A DNA stretch of 64,000 nucleotides from Lysinibacillus sp. BPa_S21 (GTDB lineage Bacteria; Bacillota; Bacilli; Bacillales_A; Planococcaceae), in assembly GCF_023337795.1 (NCBI RefSeq), contig NZ_JALIRS010000006.1:124001-188000 (forward strand). The letters are read 5' to 3'. Shown in pieces: positions 52,400 through 62,063 of this stretch. Made by a program: the position numbers and the translations under genes. The notes beneath the pieces are model-generated. The model ran no database searches and was not told the DNA's origin. It was given only the letters and a program-made list of their open reading frames with translations. The stretch's first letter is position 1; every line of letters starts with the position of its first letter.

Positions 52400-53887
52400 A
52401 TGGAGAAAAAGATTCGCTACGATACAAGAAAAGTCCATCGTGTTAATTTAGCTATTATTTCAATTTTGGCTGTTTTAATTTGTGGGCCGTTGATATTCTC
52501 AAAGGGCATTATGTTTTTATTTGTTGGACTAGCCGTTATGGCATTAGCAGTTTGTAATTACTTTTTACCAATTAACACGTATGTTAAAGGCTTTATTTTT
52601 GGAATGATTCCTTCGAGTATTGTTTTTACTTTATTTTTAGTTGATAGTTTTTCATTAAATAAACATTATATTTTACTTTGTTCAGTGGCCATTATCGCCC
52701 TTTATTTTAAAAAAGAATTACTTGTATTTTTTGGTGTGCTGACAAATATCAGCTTTCTGATTCTTTATATCGCTAATTCGAAATCATTATTAGGGCCATT
52801 TGATGATATGACTGTATTTATAACGCTACTTGCGATAATGAATGGCGTAATTATTGCATTATATTTAATCGCTAAATGGGGTAATGAACTAATTGAACAT
52901 GCTGCAATTCAACAAAATGAAGTAAAGGCGTCATTAAATCAGCTTGAGAATACGTTTCAGGAAATTGAAAAAAGTAGTCAAGCTTTGGATGAGCACGTTA
53001 CACAATTCCAACAAACAATGCAGCGAATATCTGGATCAAGTAAACAAATTCTTATAGCTACAGAGGATATTTCCGCAAGTATTCAGCAGGAGTCATCTAG
53101 CTTGCAAATGATTCATGGCACGATGAGGGAATCTGTGCATTTTGTCAACGAAACATTTTCAATTTCAAAGGATACTATTTCTAAATCTACTGATTTGCAG
53201 CAAGATATTCTAGTAGGATGGGAGAAAATGCAAGATGCGATGGTGCAAATGGGAGTTATGAATCAAGCGATGAGTTCTACAGCTGAAACTGTGAATGAGT
53301 TACAGACAAGCTTGAAAACGGTAGATAGCTTACTAAAGGGCATACAGCATATTGCAGAGCAGACGAATCTACTTGCTCTTAATGCTGCAATTGAAGCGGC
53401 AAGAGCAGGGGAGCATGGTAAAGGATTCGCCATCGTTGCAGATGAAGTACGGAAATTAGCGGAAGAAAGTGCTGCTATTACGGTGAGCATTACGAATGTA
53501 ACGAGAACGTTGTTCGAAAAATCAACTGAAGCTTATCAACGCTCTGACGACGGAGAAAAAGCGTTACAAAAAGGCGAAGTGCTCTTACAAGATGTGAGCA
53601 GCTTCTTCAATATTTTAAAAGATTCATTTTCAAAGGCTAACTTTGATTTAACAAGAGGAATGAATGAACTAAGCAGTGCCATTTCACAGTTTGAAACAAT
53701 CCAATTACAAATTGAAAAACTGAATGATATGACCGAACAAAATGCAACTTCTACAATAGAAATTGTGCACTCAGTAGAGGACGAACATAATATGCTTGAA
53801 ATGATGACGAACACAACTAGTCGTATTCAGGAGTTAAGCGATACATTGAAGTCGCTTGTTATGAAAAAGGAAAAAGAATCATTTTAA
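52400..53887 (+). CDS. Methyl-accepting chemotaxis protein with a membrane-embedded sensor
   Basis: The product has 495 residues. Residues 14-160 hold about five or six membrane helices with almost no extracellular loop and no HAMP domain. The rest is a long coiled-coil signalling domain; the tip is [20 protein letters not shown] then [20 protein letters not shown], the CheA/CheW-contact hairpin. A receptor of this shape probably senses a membrane or intracellular state rather than a soluble ligand. RBS AAAGGGGGA. Confidence 0.92.
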   Translation: MEKKIRYDTRKVHRVNLAIISILAVLICGPLIFSKGIMFLFVGLAVMALAVCNYFLPINTYVKGFIFGMIPSSIVFTLFLVDSFSLNKHYILLCSVAIIALYFKKELLVFFGVLTNISFLILYIANSKSLLGPFDDMTVFITLLAIMNGVIIALYLIAKWGNELIEHAAIQQNEVKASLNQLENTFQEIEKSSQALDEHVTQFQQTMQRISGSSKQILIATEDISASIQQESSSLQMIHGTMRESVHFVNETFSISKDTISKSTDLQQDILVGWEKMQDAMVQMGVMNQAMSSTAETVNELQTSLKTVDSLLKGIQHIAEQTNLLALNAAIEAARAGEHGKGFAIVADEVRKLAEESAAITVSITNVTRTLFEKSTEAYQRSDDGEKALQKGEVLLQDVSSFFNILKDSFSKANFDLTRGMNELSSAISQFETIQLQIEKLNDMTEQNATSTIEIVHSVEDEHNMLEMMTNTTSRIQELSDTLKSLVMKKEKESF

Positions 53888-54157
53888 AAAGTAAATAGAC
53901 GGGGAACCTACAGTCAATGTGCTTGGTCGTAGGGTTCCTCAGGTAATAATTTATATTGTTAAGATGGGAAGCATACATTCAACAAATAGGCACCTATCTC
54001 TTCGTTGGCGCATTGCTATGAGTCAATCGTTTCTTCATGAAAATCCTCTGCTTGAAATCGTCTAAATTAAAGGTGATCATTAAGTCATTATGATTCTAGT
54101 GAGAATTAGATTGACAAGGGGATGTGTATATTAAAATCTTTCAGAGGAGGGTTCTCA

Positions 54158-54952
54158 TTGCAGCCTATACAGGTTGATGAAATACCAGAAGAAATAAGAG
54201 AATTTCTAAAAAAACTTGACTCTATTAAGTTTCCGAGACAAGGATACACCTCGAACGTTGCAATTATTCGCAATCATCAAGGCTCTTTTGCTCTCAAAAG
54301 AACAAAAGGTGATTGGTATTGTTCTTTGTTAAAAAAGGAGGTTTCTGTATTAAACTGCTTAACAAAGGAAACAAAACTACTTATTCCGAAAGTAAAGCTA
54401 TTTGTTGAGCAAAAGCAAAATCGTCAATGTTGGGCTCTTTTTGAGTACATACAGGGTGAAACTGTCCGAATTGCTTTAAAAGATGAGAAAAATAAGGAAA
54501 CAAGGCAAGAAACAATATTTAACTTTGGCAAATTCCTAGCGGATATTCATTCAACGCCTTGTCCCAATGAACTTATACACAATAAAAACTGGCTTGGGCA
54601 AATGATAAGTCAAGCACGCAATAATTTAATTAATAATGAAGTAGATGGTACTAAGAAGTTATTGGAAAAGGTTTAAAAGAATAAACCTGATAATTATAAG
54701 CAGACGTTAATTCACGGGGACTATACAATTGATAACGTATTGGTATTCAACAGGGAAATCACAGGTGTTATTGATTGGGGGAGTGGTGCATATGGAGATC
54801 CGAGGTATGATGTATCATTAGCAATTCGACCAAAACCAAATGTCTTTGAAAAAGAAATAGAAAAACAAATTTTTTTTGAAGGATATGGTGAAAATATAAT
54901 TGATGACAAAATATATGAGTATTTTGTTAATGGACTATATGAGTTCTTTTAA
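54158..54952 (+). pseudogene. Aminoglycoside phosphotransferase-family protein with an in-frame TAA
   Basis: The TTG at 54158 has AGAGGAGGG upstream. The N-lobe (TSNVAIIRNHQGSFALKRTK with the ATP-binding Lys, ALFEYIQGETVRIALKDEK) is intact. A TAA at 54674 stops translation, then the same frame continues TLIHGDYTIDNVLVFNREIT and GVIDWGSGAYGDPRYDVSLA, the catalytic HGDxxxxN loop and metal-binding DW. The stop removes the whole catalytic loop, so the truncated product cannot be a kinase. One base change restores a 264-codon frame. Confidence 0.88.
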
Positions 54953-54999
54953 TGAATAGTATGGGCTTTTATTATTTCAGACTTAAGATGGATGTTAAA

Positions 55000-55037
55000 A
55001 GAGCCTTAACCCTATGAAAGGTAAGGCTCCCCCTTTT
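55000..55037. terminator. Bidirectional terminator
   Basis: GAGCCTTAACC pairs with GGTAAGGCTC (one bulge) around seven bases. It serves the minus-strand permease and the phosphotransferase remnant. Confidence 0.8.
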
Positions 55038-55048
55038 ACACATTTAAT

Positions 55049-56305
55049 TTACTGTTTCATTGATACATTTTCCTTTTCATTGCTGTCATGATTATATTTA
55101 AAAACGAATGCAAAAATGATTGCTAAAACGAGCGTGTATGCCCCAAAGAACAACCAAATGTTTTGCCAATTCCTCACTCCGTCGACTGTAAAATAATCAA
55201 CTACTGCTCCACTAATAACAGCTCCTAAATAGGCGCCTATGCCATTGACCATTGTACTAAATAATCCTTGAGCGCTCCCGCGAATTCGATGATCGACTTC
55301 TTTTTCGACAAAAATGGCTCCCGAAATATTAAAGAAATCAAAGGCACAACCGTAAACAATCATTGATAACAACAATAGTAAAAAGCCTCCGCCAACCGGG
55401 CTTCCATAGCCAAAGAACGCAAAACGTAAGGTCCATCCAATCATACTAATTAGTATTACTTTTTTTATGCCATACTTACTTAAAAAGAAAGGAATGGTCA
55501 AAATAAAGAATACCTCTGAAATTTGTGACACTGATAATAAAATAGCTGGATATTTAACAGCAAAGCTATTTTTATAATCAGGGTTCAACGCGAAGTCGTG
55601 TAAAAACGGATCTCCGAATGTATTAGTAATTTGAAGTGCAACACCTAATAGCATGGCAAAAATGAAAAACAAAGCCATTTTTTTATCTTTAAAAAGAACA
55701 AAAGCATCGAGTCCTAAAAGGCTGACCAACGACTTGTCCTTTCTAGCATTAGAAGTTGGGCAAGCAGGAAGAGTAATGGTGTAAAGGGCAAGTACCAAAG
55801 CAGAGCCACTCGCTATAAATAGTTGAATATTACTTAATTCAATTTTGGCAAGACTAATAATCCACATTGCAAGAATAAAACCAATGGTCCCATAGACACG
55901 AATAGGTGGGAAATCCTTTACAACATCGAAGCCTTTATTTTCTAGGTAATAATAAGAAATTGTATTCGATAAAGCAAGTGTCGGCATATAAACCATGGAG
56001 TTAAAGAACATTACCCAAAACATCATGGTAGGATCAGAAATTTCAGCAGCGCTAAATAGCGTAATCGCACCGAGGAAATGTAATAATCCATATAAAACAT
56101 TTGCTTTTACCCAACGATCGGCAATAATGCCTATCAAACTTGGCATAATAATGGCTGCAAGACCATTAGAACTATACACGATTCCAACTTGCGCTCCAGT
56201 AAAATGCAACGTATTGATCATATAAGAACCAAATGTTACAAGCCAAGATCCCCAAATAAAAAACTGAAGAAAAATCATTATTTTTAATCGTAATTTTATG
56301 TTCAT
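55049..56305 (-). CDS. Nucleoside:H+ symporter (NupG/XapB family MFS)
   Basis: The product has 418 residues and 12 membrane helices. LQFFIWGSWLVTFGSYMINT at the start and FFNSMVYMPTLALSNTISYY are hallmarks of the NHS family, which import nucleosides with protons. DFPPIRVYGTIGFILAMWII is the conserved central loop. Starts at ATG with AGGAGG upstream on the minus strand. No nucleoside-catabolism genes are near, so substrate is inferred from family only. Confidence 0.9.
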   Translation of the reverse strand: MNIKLRLKIMIFLQFFIWGSWLVTFGSYMINTLHFTGAQVGIVYSSNGLAAIIMPSLIGIIADRWVKANVLYGLLHFLGAITLFSAAEISDPTMMFWVMFFNSMVYMPTLALSNTISYYYLENKGFDVVKDFPPIRVYGTIGFILAMWIISLAKIELSNIQLFIASGSALVLALYTITLPACPTSNARKDKSLVSLLGLDAFVLFKDKKMALFFIFAMLLGVALQITNTFGDPFLHDFALNPDYKNSFAVKYPAILLSVSQISEVFFILTIPFFLSKYGIKKVILISMIGWTLRFAFFGYGSPVGGGFLLLLLSMIVYGCAFDFFNISGAIFVEKEVDHRIRGSAQGLFSTMVNGIGAYLGAVISGAVVDYFTVDGVRNWQNIWLFFGAYTLVLAIIFAFVFKYNHDSNEKENVSMKQ

Positions 56306-56572
56306 TTTTTCCTCCTATAGAAGGTGATGGAGTTTTTTGTTTCTGAAAGTAAAAAAATTCTAGTTAAATATGTGCGGGAAATACGAAATTCACTTAGAAC
56401 ATAACTACAGCATTTGCTCCTTATGTCTGATTCATACAAGTTTATTGCAGTTTCTTATAACGATGAGGCCAATAGAATTTTTTTGTGAATTGTGGTAATA
56501 AAAACGTGGAGAAATACATAAGTAAAGTGATGACAATCACTTCCATTTTTATTAGTATTAGAGTGAGGGGAA

Positions 56573-56746
56573 ATGAGATGGTTGACTAAAATTAAAATTT
56601 TTGATAGTCGAAAAAAAGAGGATTTTGAAAACCAAGTAAACGAATTCTTACTTCAAGGGCATGAAATTATTGATATTAAGTATTCTGCTAGTGTTTTGAA
56701 TAACTTCGGTTTTCTAGTTTATTCGGCTATGATAATTTACAAATGA
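56573..56746 (+). CDS. Cse60-like sporulation-associated small protein
   Basis: An ATG with GAGGGGAA upstream opens 57 codons: WLTKIKIFDSRKKEDFENQV, NEFLLQGHEIIDIKYSASVL, ending YSAMIIYK. Cse60 of B. subtilis is a 60-residue SigE-dependent protein with the same order (KVKIFD... N.FL... IIDIK.S... SAMIIY). The match covers the whole length. A terminator follows. Expression in the mother cell is inferred from the homologue. Confidence 0.75.
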   Translation: MRWLTKIKIFDSRKKEDFENQVNEFLLQGHEIIDIKYSASVLNNFGFLVYSAMIIYK

Positions 56747-56754
56747 TACATATA

Positions 56755-56793
56755 TAGAAGTCGCACTCGTTAGGAGTTGCGGCTTCTTCTTTT
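56755..56793 (+). terminator. Terminator after the Cse60-like gene
   Basis: AGAAGTCGCACTC pairs with GAGTTGCGGCTTCT with minor mismatches and is followed by TCTTTT. Confidence 0.75.
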
Positions 56794-56975
56794 GCTCTGA
56801 AAATAGCTAATAAGGGGAATGCACGACGCCTATAGATAGTCGGTTGAAACTTTAAATACAATTTGGGGAAGTTATCATCGATCCATTCCGATTCTAATGA
56901 GTTTTTTTTGTGCAATCTAGTTACCAAATAATATAATTATTGTGATGTAATACATAAAGTTTAGGAGTAGATGCT

Positions 56976-57194
56976 TTGGAAATGTTTATTATGGCAATAT
57001 TAGTTACTTTAATTTTCGGCAGTTTTTCTTACATGATGTTAAGTTATCCTGAAGATTTTTTAAAGATGAGTTCCTTTTCAGCTAAATTCATTAAAAAATC
57101 ATTTTTAAAAAAGTACGTAAAATTTATGGGCTGGTGGTTTTTAATAATCGTGATAGGCATATGGATTATAGCAATAATCTCTTTATTCGAATGA
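56976..57194 (+). CDS. Small two-helix membrane protein
   Basis: The product has 72 residues, starting at TTG with TAGGAGTAG upstream (ATG two codons later is possible). Helices lie at about 4-23 and 49-70 with a basic segment FIKKSFLKKYVKFMG between. Family not recognised. A terminator follows. Confidence 0.6.
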   Translation: MEMFIMAILVTLIFGSFSYMMLSYPEDFLKMSSFSAKFIKKSFLKKYVKFMGWWFLIIVIGIWIIAIISLFE

Positions 57195-57235
57195 ATATTG
57201 AGAAATAGTTAAGATTCACGAATAGATGTGAGGTT

Positions 57236-57278
57236 AAAAAAGCCGTACTCAATATAAAATTGAGATTCGGCTTTTTTT
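57236..57278. terminator. Bidirectional terminator
   Basis: AAAAAGCCG plus CTCAAT pair with ATTGAG plus CGGCTTTTTT. Confidence 0.85.
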
Positions 57279-57298
57279 GTATCATTAGCACCCATTAC

Positions 57299-57722
57299 TT
57301 AAATATCCATTTCACATAAGGGATCTTTATGTAAAAAGTGAATGATCGAATCGTTGACCTGTTTAGCATCCTCTATAAATAAGCAATGGCTTGTATTTGG
57401 CAACACCAAAGTTTCTATATGAGGAATGCTTGTTTTTGCTTGCATTAGAGCTCGTATGGGATTGTAAATGACCTCTTTGTCGCGCATCATTAATAAGCTT
57501 GGTACTTGAATGGTCTCCAGTTTTTCTTTTGGAACCACTTTAGGAATGACTGGCTTTACCTTCCATTTGATGTAATACTCCGTTAATAAATTGATCAAAG
57601 ACTTCGTTATCAATGGTATTTCCTTTTGCGATGAACCAATCACAAAAAAATCGCTGTATGAATTCTTTTCGTCTTATGGCGTTTATTAAGATAAGGCGAA
57701 TGAGAAAGCTAATTGCACTTGG
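57299..57722 (-). pseudogene. Alpha/beta hydrolase C-terminal part, frameshifted and truncated
   Basis: Two minus-strand frames join near 57565. The upstream one reads IRRKEFIQRFFCDWFIAKGN then NEVFDQFINGVLHQMEGK; the other continues KEKLETIQVPSLLMMRDKEV and HIETLVLPNTSHCLFIEDAK, with the catalytic His in SH. This is the cap region and the last third of an alpha/beta hydrolase. The N-terminal nucleophile half is missing. The GTG at 57643 is in the shifted frame and has no good ribosome binding site. Confidence 0.75.
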
Positions 57723-57754
57723 ATCTTACATTTTAAAATAAAATAGACAGTATA

Positions 57755-57807
57755 TTGACTAAGTTCGAAAGTGTGGTACTCTTAATTTAGACAGTAAGCT
57801 GTCTAAA
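57755..57807 (+). promoter_or_regulatory. Promoter and MarR operator
   Basis: TTGACT (57755-57760), 16 bases and TACTCT (57777-57782) form a promoter. TTTAGACAG (57786-57794) and CTGTCTAAA (57799-57807) are perfect complements four bases apart, over the transcript start. Another ATAGACAG lies at 57743. Autorepression by the MarR protein is inferred. Confidence 0.65.
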
Positions 57808-57819
57808 TGGAGGATGAAT

Positions 57820-58386
57820 ATGGATATTTATAAAGAAATTTTTTTAATGCAGCAAACTTATGCTACTTTATTTTCTCTAGCAAACAAAATTCAGGTAAAA
57901 GGAGATAGCTTCCTGGAACTATTAACATCGAGACAATATATGGCAATGGTGGCAATAGCGCATTTACCTGAGGATGAAACAACTTTGAATAATATTGCTC
58001 GTAAATTAGGTACCACAAAGCAGAGTACGAAACAGTTGATTACAATCATGGAAAATAAGGGTTACGTAAACGTAGTTCCTAGTAAGAAAGATAAACGTGC
58101 AGTTAACGTAAAAATTACTAAAAATGGAGAAGAGGTATTGCTTGTTGTTGCAGAAAAAGGAATCTTCTTTTTAGAAGACCTTTTTAAAAAATTCTCAACT
58201 GAGGAATTGGAAACAATGTGGGGCCTATTAAAGAAACTTTATAGTTTTGATGGTGAAGAACAAGATGGATTTGAAGAAGAGGGTAACTTAAAACTGGATG
58301 ATGATAACAATGAATTACAAACGAGAGTAATGAAGGAATTTGAGAGACGAAGAATTCAAGCAATTAATAAGGGAATTAAAAAATAA
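57820..58386 (+). CDS. MarR-family transcriptional regulator
   Basis: From ATG 57820 (GGAGG six bases upstream) the product has 188 residues. The winged helix is DETTLNNIARKLGTTKQSTK then QLITIMENKGYVNVVPSKKD and KRAVNVKITKNGEEVL (wing). The C-terminal 45 residues form an acidic extension (EEQDGFEEEGNLKLDDDN) beyond the usual 145-150 length. It begins an operon with the serine hydrolase 34 bases downstream. A palindrome upstream is a likely operator. Confidence 0.92.
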   Translation: MDIYKEIFLMQQTYATLFSLANKIQVKGDSFLELLTSRQYMAMVAIAHLPEDETTLNNIARKLGTTKQSTKQLITIMENKGYVNVVPSKKDKRAVNVKITKNGEEVLLVVAEKGIFFLEDLFKKFSTEELETMWGLLKKLYSFDGEEQDGFEEEGNLKLDDDNNELQTRVMKEFERRRIQAINKGIKK

Positions 58387-58420
58387 ACAAAAAAGCAAAG
58401 GGTAAAGGAGAGTGATCATT

Positions 58421-59467
58421 ATGTTTGAGATTAATGATGAAACGTTTAGATTAATTAAAAAGACCTGTAAAGGAAAAAAAGAAATAAAATTAACTGTCGG
58501 CTATTTTATAGACAATAATACAGTTATAAAAATCTATGATGAAAACGGTGAACTCGATTCATCAGAAAAATATCATTATGAAATTGGGTCTATTACAAAA
58601 ACTTTTACTGTATCTTTGCTATCAAAATATCTCTTTGAAAACAAGATGTCAATAAACGATCCAATACAAAAATATATAGAAGAACTCAAGGAAGACGAGT
58701 ATTATCCTACATTGCTCCGTCTTGCTACTCATTCTTCTGGATATTCAGCCAGTCTGCCATTAAATAAACGGGAATACTCTAGTTTATTTTTAGATTTGAT
58801 TATGGGCGCTGGTAATATGAATAAGAATAATCCACTAAATATGGATTTTAACAAAATGAAAATGCTACTGGAAAAAAATAAATTGAAAGAAATGGACTAT
58901 TCATGGAAATATTCAAATTTCGGTTTATCACTTCTTGGGTATGGATTAGGGATTGTATCAGGCAGAGGATATTGGGACACAATGAATGATTTTCTTCATA
59001 ATGAGCTTGGATTAAACGATACTTATTTAGGTACATCCAATAATAATTTACATGGTTATGATAGAAAAAATAATGATTGTGGCAACTGGAAATGGGATAA
59101 AGAAAATCTTATATCACCAGCGGGCGCAATAAGTTCAACTGCTGATGATTTACTAAAATATGCAAAAATAAATATTTATGAAGATAAACCATATTTGTCT
59201 CTTTGTCATAAAAAACATGGAAATGGAACAAAGAAGTATGATATGGGTCTCGGATGGTGGCTTTTAAAGAAAAATAATAATGTTATGTTACATGGCGGCG
59301 GAACAGGATGCTTTAGTTCATTTTTAGGGATTGATAAAGAAAAGAAAGTTGCCTCCGTTGTTTTGGCCAATTATAGATTAGGTAGAAATGATGATGAAAA
59401 AATAGGGATTTCCTTATTAGAAAGTCTACAAAAATCAAAAGATGACCGCATTTCCACTATTTATTAA
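58421..59467 (+). CDS. Serine hydrolase, beta-lactamase class C family
   Basis: From ATG 58421 (AAAGGAGAG upstream) the product has 348 residues with no signal peptide. S57-I-T-K60 in YEIGSITKTFTVSLL is the SxxK motif; KYSNFGLSLLGYGLG is the YxN motif; HGGGTGCFSSFLGIDKEKKV is the third motif (HGG). All three are canonical, unlike the genes at 35444 and 39556. Operon with a MarR regulator suggests induction by the substrate or an antibiotic-like compound (inference). Confidence 0.9.
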   Translation: MFEINDETFRLIKKTCKGKKEIKLTVGYFIDNNTVIKIYDENGELDSSEKYHYEIGSITKTFTVSLLSKYLFENKMSINDPIQKYIEELKEDEYYPTLLRLATHSSGYSASLPLNKREYSSLFLDLIMGAGNMNKNNPLNMDFNKMKMLLEKNKLKEMDYSWKYSNFGLSLLGYGLGIVSGRGYWDTMNDFLHNELGLNDTYLGTSNNNLHGYDRKNNDCGNWKWDKENLISPAGAISSTADDLLKYAKINIYEDKPYLSLCHKKHGNGTKKYDMGLGWWLLKKNNNVMLHGGGTGCFSSFLGIDKEKKVASVVLANYRLGRNDDEKIGISLLESLQKSKDDRISTIY

Positions 59468-59486
59468 GTGGAGTGCGGTCTTTTGG
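59444..59486. terminator. Bidirectional terminator overlapping the hydrolase 3' end
   Basis: GACCGCA pairs with GCGGTC and TCCACT with AGTGGA; TTTT follows. It overlaps the last codons of the serine hydrolase. Confidence 0.8.
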
Positions 59487-59489
59487 TGT

Positions 59490-59912
59490 TTATTCTAGTT
59501 TCTCTAAAATTTTTACTTGGATAACTAAAATAATCATAGTAATGGCTGCAATTATTAATATTCCAGTTGAAGATAATTGAACAGAAGTAAGGTGAAGAGT
59601 TTTCATCCAGTAATATCCTGCAATTATAAAAATAAACGACGTCATCACGGAAATAATAAAACCTAGAAATCCTAATTTGTCTATCTTTTGTTCTGTTATA
59701 CCTACAAGACTTAATACACCAGTGGAAATGCCAACAATTAAAAATAACTCAATAGATAAAATGATTAATGACATAATTCCTGAATAAGAAATTTCGTTAG
59801 GCATCCATTTAATTAAACCCATCATAATAAATGCGGGTAGAAAAATGGGTAATATTAAACCAGCTGTAATAACTAATGAAGGAATAAATTTATTTTTATT
59901 AGGGTTGCTCAT
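59490..59912 (-). CDS. Four-helix hypothetical membrane protein
   Basis: The product has 140 residues with hydrophobic helices at about 11-33, 42-68, 80-101 and 110-134. The ATG follows GGAGG on the minus strand. Family not recognised. It converges with the serine hydrolase and shares its terminator. Confidence 0.65.
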   Translation of the reverse strand: MSNPNKNKFIPSLVITAGLILPIFLPAFIMMGLIKWMPNEISYSGIMSLIILSIELFLIVGISTGVLSLVGITEQKIDKLGFLGFIISVMTSFIFIIAGYYWMKTLHLTSVQLSSTGILIIAAITMIILVIQVKILEKLE

Positions 59913-60122
59913 ACATCCTCCGAAAATATAAAAATGAGATTAAACTATAGCATGTTAAAATATTAAAGTGAATTTTATTGTTTTTTCTGAAAAAATGTAC
60001 ATATTCAGACGTGGATACAGTTAAAGTAGGACAATAAGATTCTAAAAAGTAAATTGAATCAGATGAAGTAGCCAAGGTTGCTTCTTTTTTGGTGGATAAT
60101 AATTGAATTTTTCTGAAAAGTC

Positions 60123-60173
60123 TTGACATTATTTCTGTGCTTAATTATATTTTATATATAACCAAACGGTTAT
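60123..60173 (+). promoter_or_regulatory. Strong promoter with palindromic operator for arsR-SRPBCC
   Basis: TTGACA (60123-60128), exactly 17 bases, TATATT (60146-60151). ATAACC (60158-60163) and GGTTAT (60168-60173) are perfect complements four bases apart, over the expected transcript start. ArsR-type proteins bind such sites, so this is a probable autoregulatory operator. Confidence 0.75.
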
Positions 60174-60194
60174 GTGAAAAGTGAGGGAATGATA

Positions 60195-60512
60195 ATGCCA
60201 AATGTTTATCGTGCATTAGGTGATTCAACGCGACGCCATATTTTAATTATGCTTAAACAAGGAAGCAAAACCCAAAAGGAGATAGTTGAAGCATTTGATA
60301 TCTCTCAACCAGCCATTAAGAAGCATTTGAATGTTTTATTGGAAGAGAAAATTATTTCAGAGAGCTTAAATGGGAAATATCGTATCTATTCAATAAATCT
60401 CGACACACTCCAAATTGCGTACCATGAAATGCTTAAATACATCGGAGAACTACTTGATGATCAACTTGTAAGTCTAAAAAATTATGTTGAAAAAGGAGAG
60501 TTTTCAAAATGA
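60195..60512 (+). CDS. ArsR/SdpR-family winged-helix regulator
   Basis: From ATG 60195 (GAGGGAATG upstream) the product has 105 residues. MPNVYRALGDSTRRHILIML, GSKTQKEIVEAFDISQPAIK then KHLNVLLEEKIISE is the ArsR fold. No metal-binding Cys is present, placing it with the SdpR/SRPBCC-linked group rather than metal sensors. It overlaps the next gene by four bases (ATGA), so translation is coupled. Confidence 0.92.
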   Translation: MPNVYRALGDSTRRHILIMLKQGSKTQKEIVEAFDISQPAIKKHLNVLLEEKIISESLNGKYRIYSINLDTLQIAYHEMLKYIGELLDDQLVSLKNYVEKGEFSK

Positions 60513-61207
60513 AGAAAAATAAGGATTCTTTAAAGCGAGAAATAGTTGTGAATGCACCTTTGAATAAAGTTTGGGATGCATTGACTAAGCCTGAGCATTT
60601 AAACCTTTGGTATACAAAAAATGCTGACATAGAATTTCGTATAGGTGGAAAAGGTTATATGAATCATGGCTGGGGCGCAACATCTGAGGGTGTATTCACA
60701 GAAATAGATATAATGAAACGCTTTGTACTCCAAAGCATTGATGGGGATTTTACTACCATTACTTCTTTGGAGGAAATTAGTGATGGCGTTAAAGTGAGTA
60801 TTGAATATCAGGCTTCCTTTATTGGTGAAATGAATCAATCTACAAAGGAAAATATGTTATTTGGTACAAGTCAATTTTTAGAAAATCTAAAGAGTGTATA
60901 TGAAACTGGCACGGATAATCGATCGATGTTTTGGAAAACATGGATTGGTATTGTCCACACAACAAACGAGGGGGAGAGAGGGACAAGAGTTTTGCAGGTG
61001 AAGGAAGACTCGGTAGCTGCAGCTGCTGGAATTAAACCTGAAGATATTATACTAGAGATAGATGGAGAAGAAATCGGAGGATATGAATCTTTTGAAAGAA
61101 CATTGAATAAAAAAAATGTTAATGGCAATGTTACTTTAACAATAGAAAGGAAAAATGAAAAATCACAGGTGAACTGTTTTGTAGATGCTTATCCTGTACC
61201 TTATTAA
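60509..61207 (+). CDS. AHSA1/SRPBCC protein fused to a PDZ domain
   Basis: The product has 232 residues. Residues 8-135 are an AHSA1-type SRPBCC lipid/small-ligand domain (REIVVNAPLNKVWDALTKPE, WGATSEGVFTEIDIMKRFVL). Residues 150-228 are a PDZ domain with TRVLQVKEDSVAAAAGIKPE and DIILEIDGEEIGGYESFERT. SRPBCC proteins downstream of ArsR regulators are common, but a C-terminal PDZ is unusual. No signal peptide or protease domain is visible. The PDZ half may bind peptide tails of a partner. Confidence 0.88.
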   Translation: MKKNKDSLKREIVVNAPLNKVWDALTKPEHLNLWYTKNADIEFRIGGKGYMNHGWGATSEGVFTEIDIMKRFVLQSIDGDFTTITSLEEISDGVKVSIEYQASFIGEMNQSTKENMLFGTSQFLENLKSVYETGTDNRSMFWKTWIGIVHTTNEGERGTRVLQVKEDSVAAAAGIKPEDIILEIDGEEIGGYESFERTLNKKNVNGNVTLTIERKNEKSQVNCFVDAYPVPY

Positions 61208-61554
61208 AATTCAACAAAATTATTAATAGCAGTACACAGACTTACGACCGACCTACACGTAGAGCTAATTATATAACACGCATATTATTGAGAAATCTAG
61301 TTAAATGACGCTTTGGTAAAATCATAATCTGCATGATCAAATGTAACAGGCACTTAATAGAAGGGCTTTCAGACGTATTTAAAATCCAGTTGACGGGTAA
61401 TTCTCCGTCTTGATTCGTCTGAGAGCTCTTAATTGTATATAAGGGAGCCAGTCAATTATCTTTATGACTATTTTCTTATTAAAACATTCTATACAGTTTC
61501 CTCGTTTTGCTTGTAGATATGCCTTTCAAAACAACCTAGGAATCGGAAGGAGAG
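61208..61554. other. Non-coding gap
   Basis: No gene or clear terminator seen. AAGGAGAG at its end belonged to the decayed MFS gene. Confidence 0.5.
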
Positions 61555-61920
61555 ATGGTATGGAAAACAGTATTTGTAGCTAGCTTTATAGGTCTAACAG
61601 TGGATGGTATGGATATTCAAATGTTGTCATTGACTTTGCCGAGCTTAATTGCCGAATTTGTCTTAGATCTAAGACTATTGGTTGGATCAGTACATTCTCT
61701 CTATTAGGGATGGCAATCGGTAGATCTTAGGAGGTTTTCTGACCGCTTTGGCCTGTTATGATGATATTATTCTCAGGGAACCGCTCTCTTAGCTTTTGAA
61801 CAGACATTGGTATGGGCGCTGAATATTCATTAGCCAAGAACGCGTGGAAATGACTTATGGGGGAGGACAAAATGATGAACTCGCCGCATTTGGAGCTTTA
61901 GGCATGAGAATTAAAAACTT
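61555..61920 (+). pseudogene. MFS transporter fragment, multiply frameshifted
   Basis: The first frame reads VFVASFIGLTVDGMDIQMLS then LTLPSLIAEF. Others continue TIGWISTFSLLGMAIGR, GGFLT and IGMGAEYSLAKNAW. These are helix 1, helix 2, the loop 2-3 motif and helix 4 of an aromatic-acid-type MFS transporter (about 440 residues when intact). Only the first third remains, with at least three frameshifts and stops. It is long dead. Confidence 0.7.
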
Positions 61921-62063
61921 GTGGATAGTGGGAAAGTTAATGTTGTGACATCTTTCTTTATAACAACATTCGCAGATAATTCCACTATTTCTATAAAAGG
62001 TACATAACAAGAGTGTTTATTAGAAGGTTTTAACAGATTAATTTTTGGGTTACTCATGAATCG

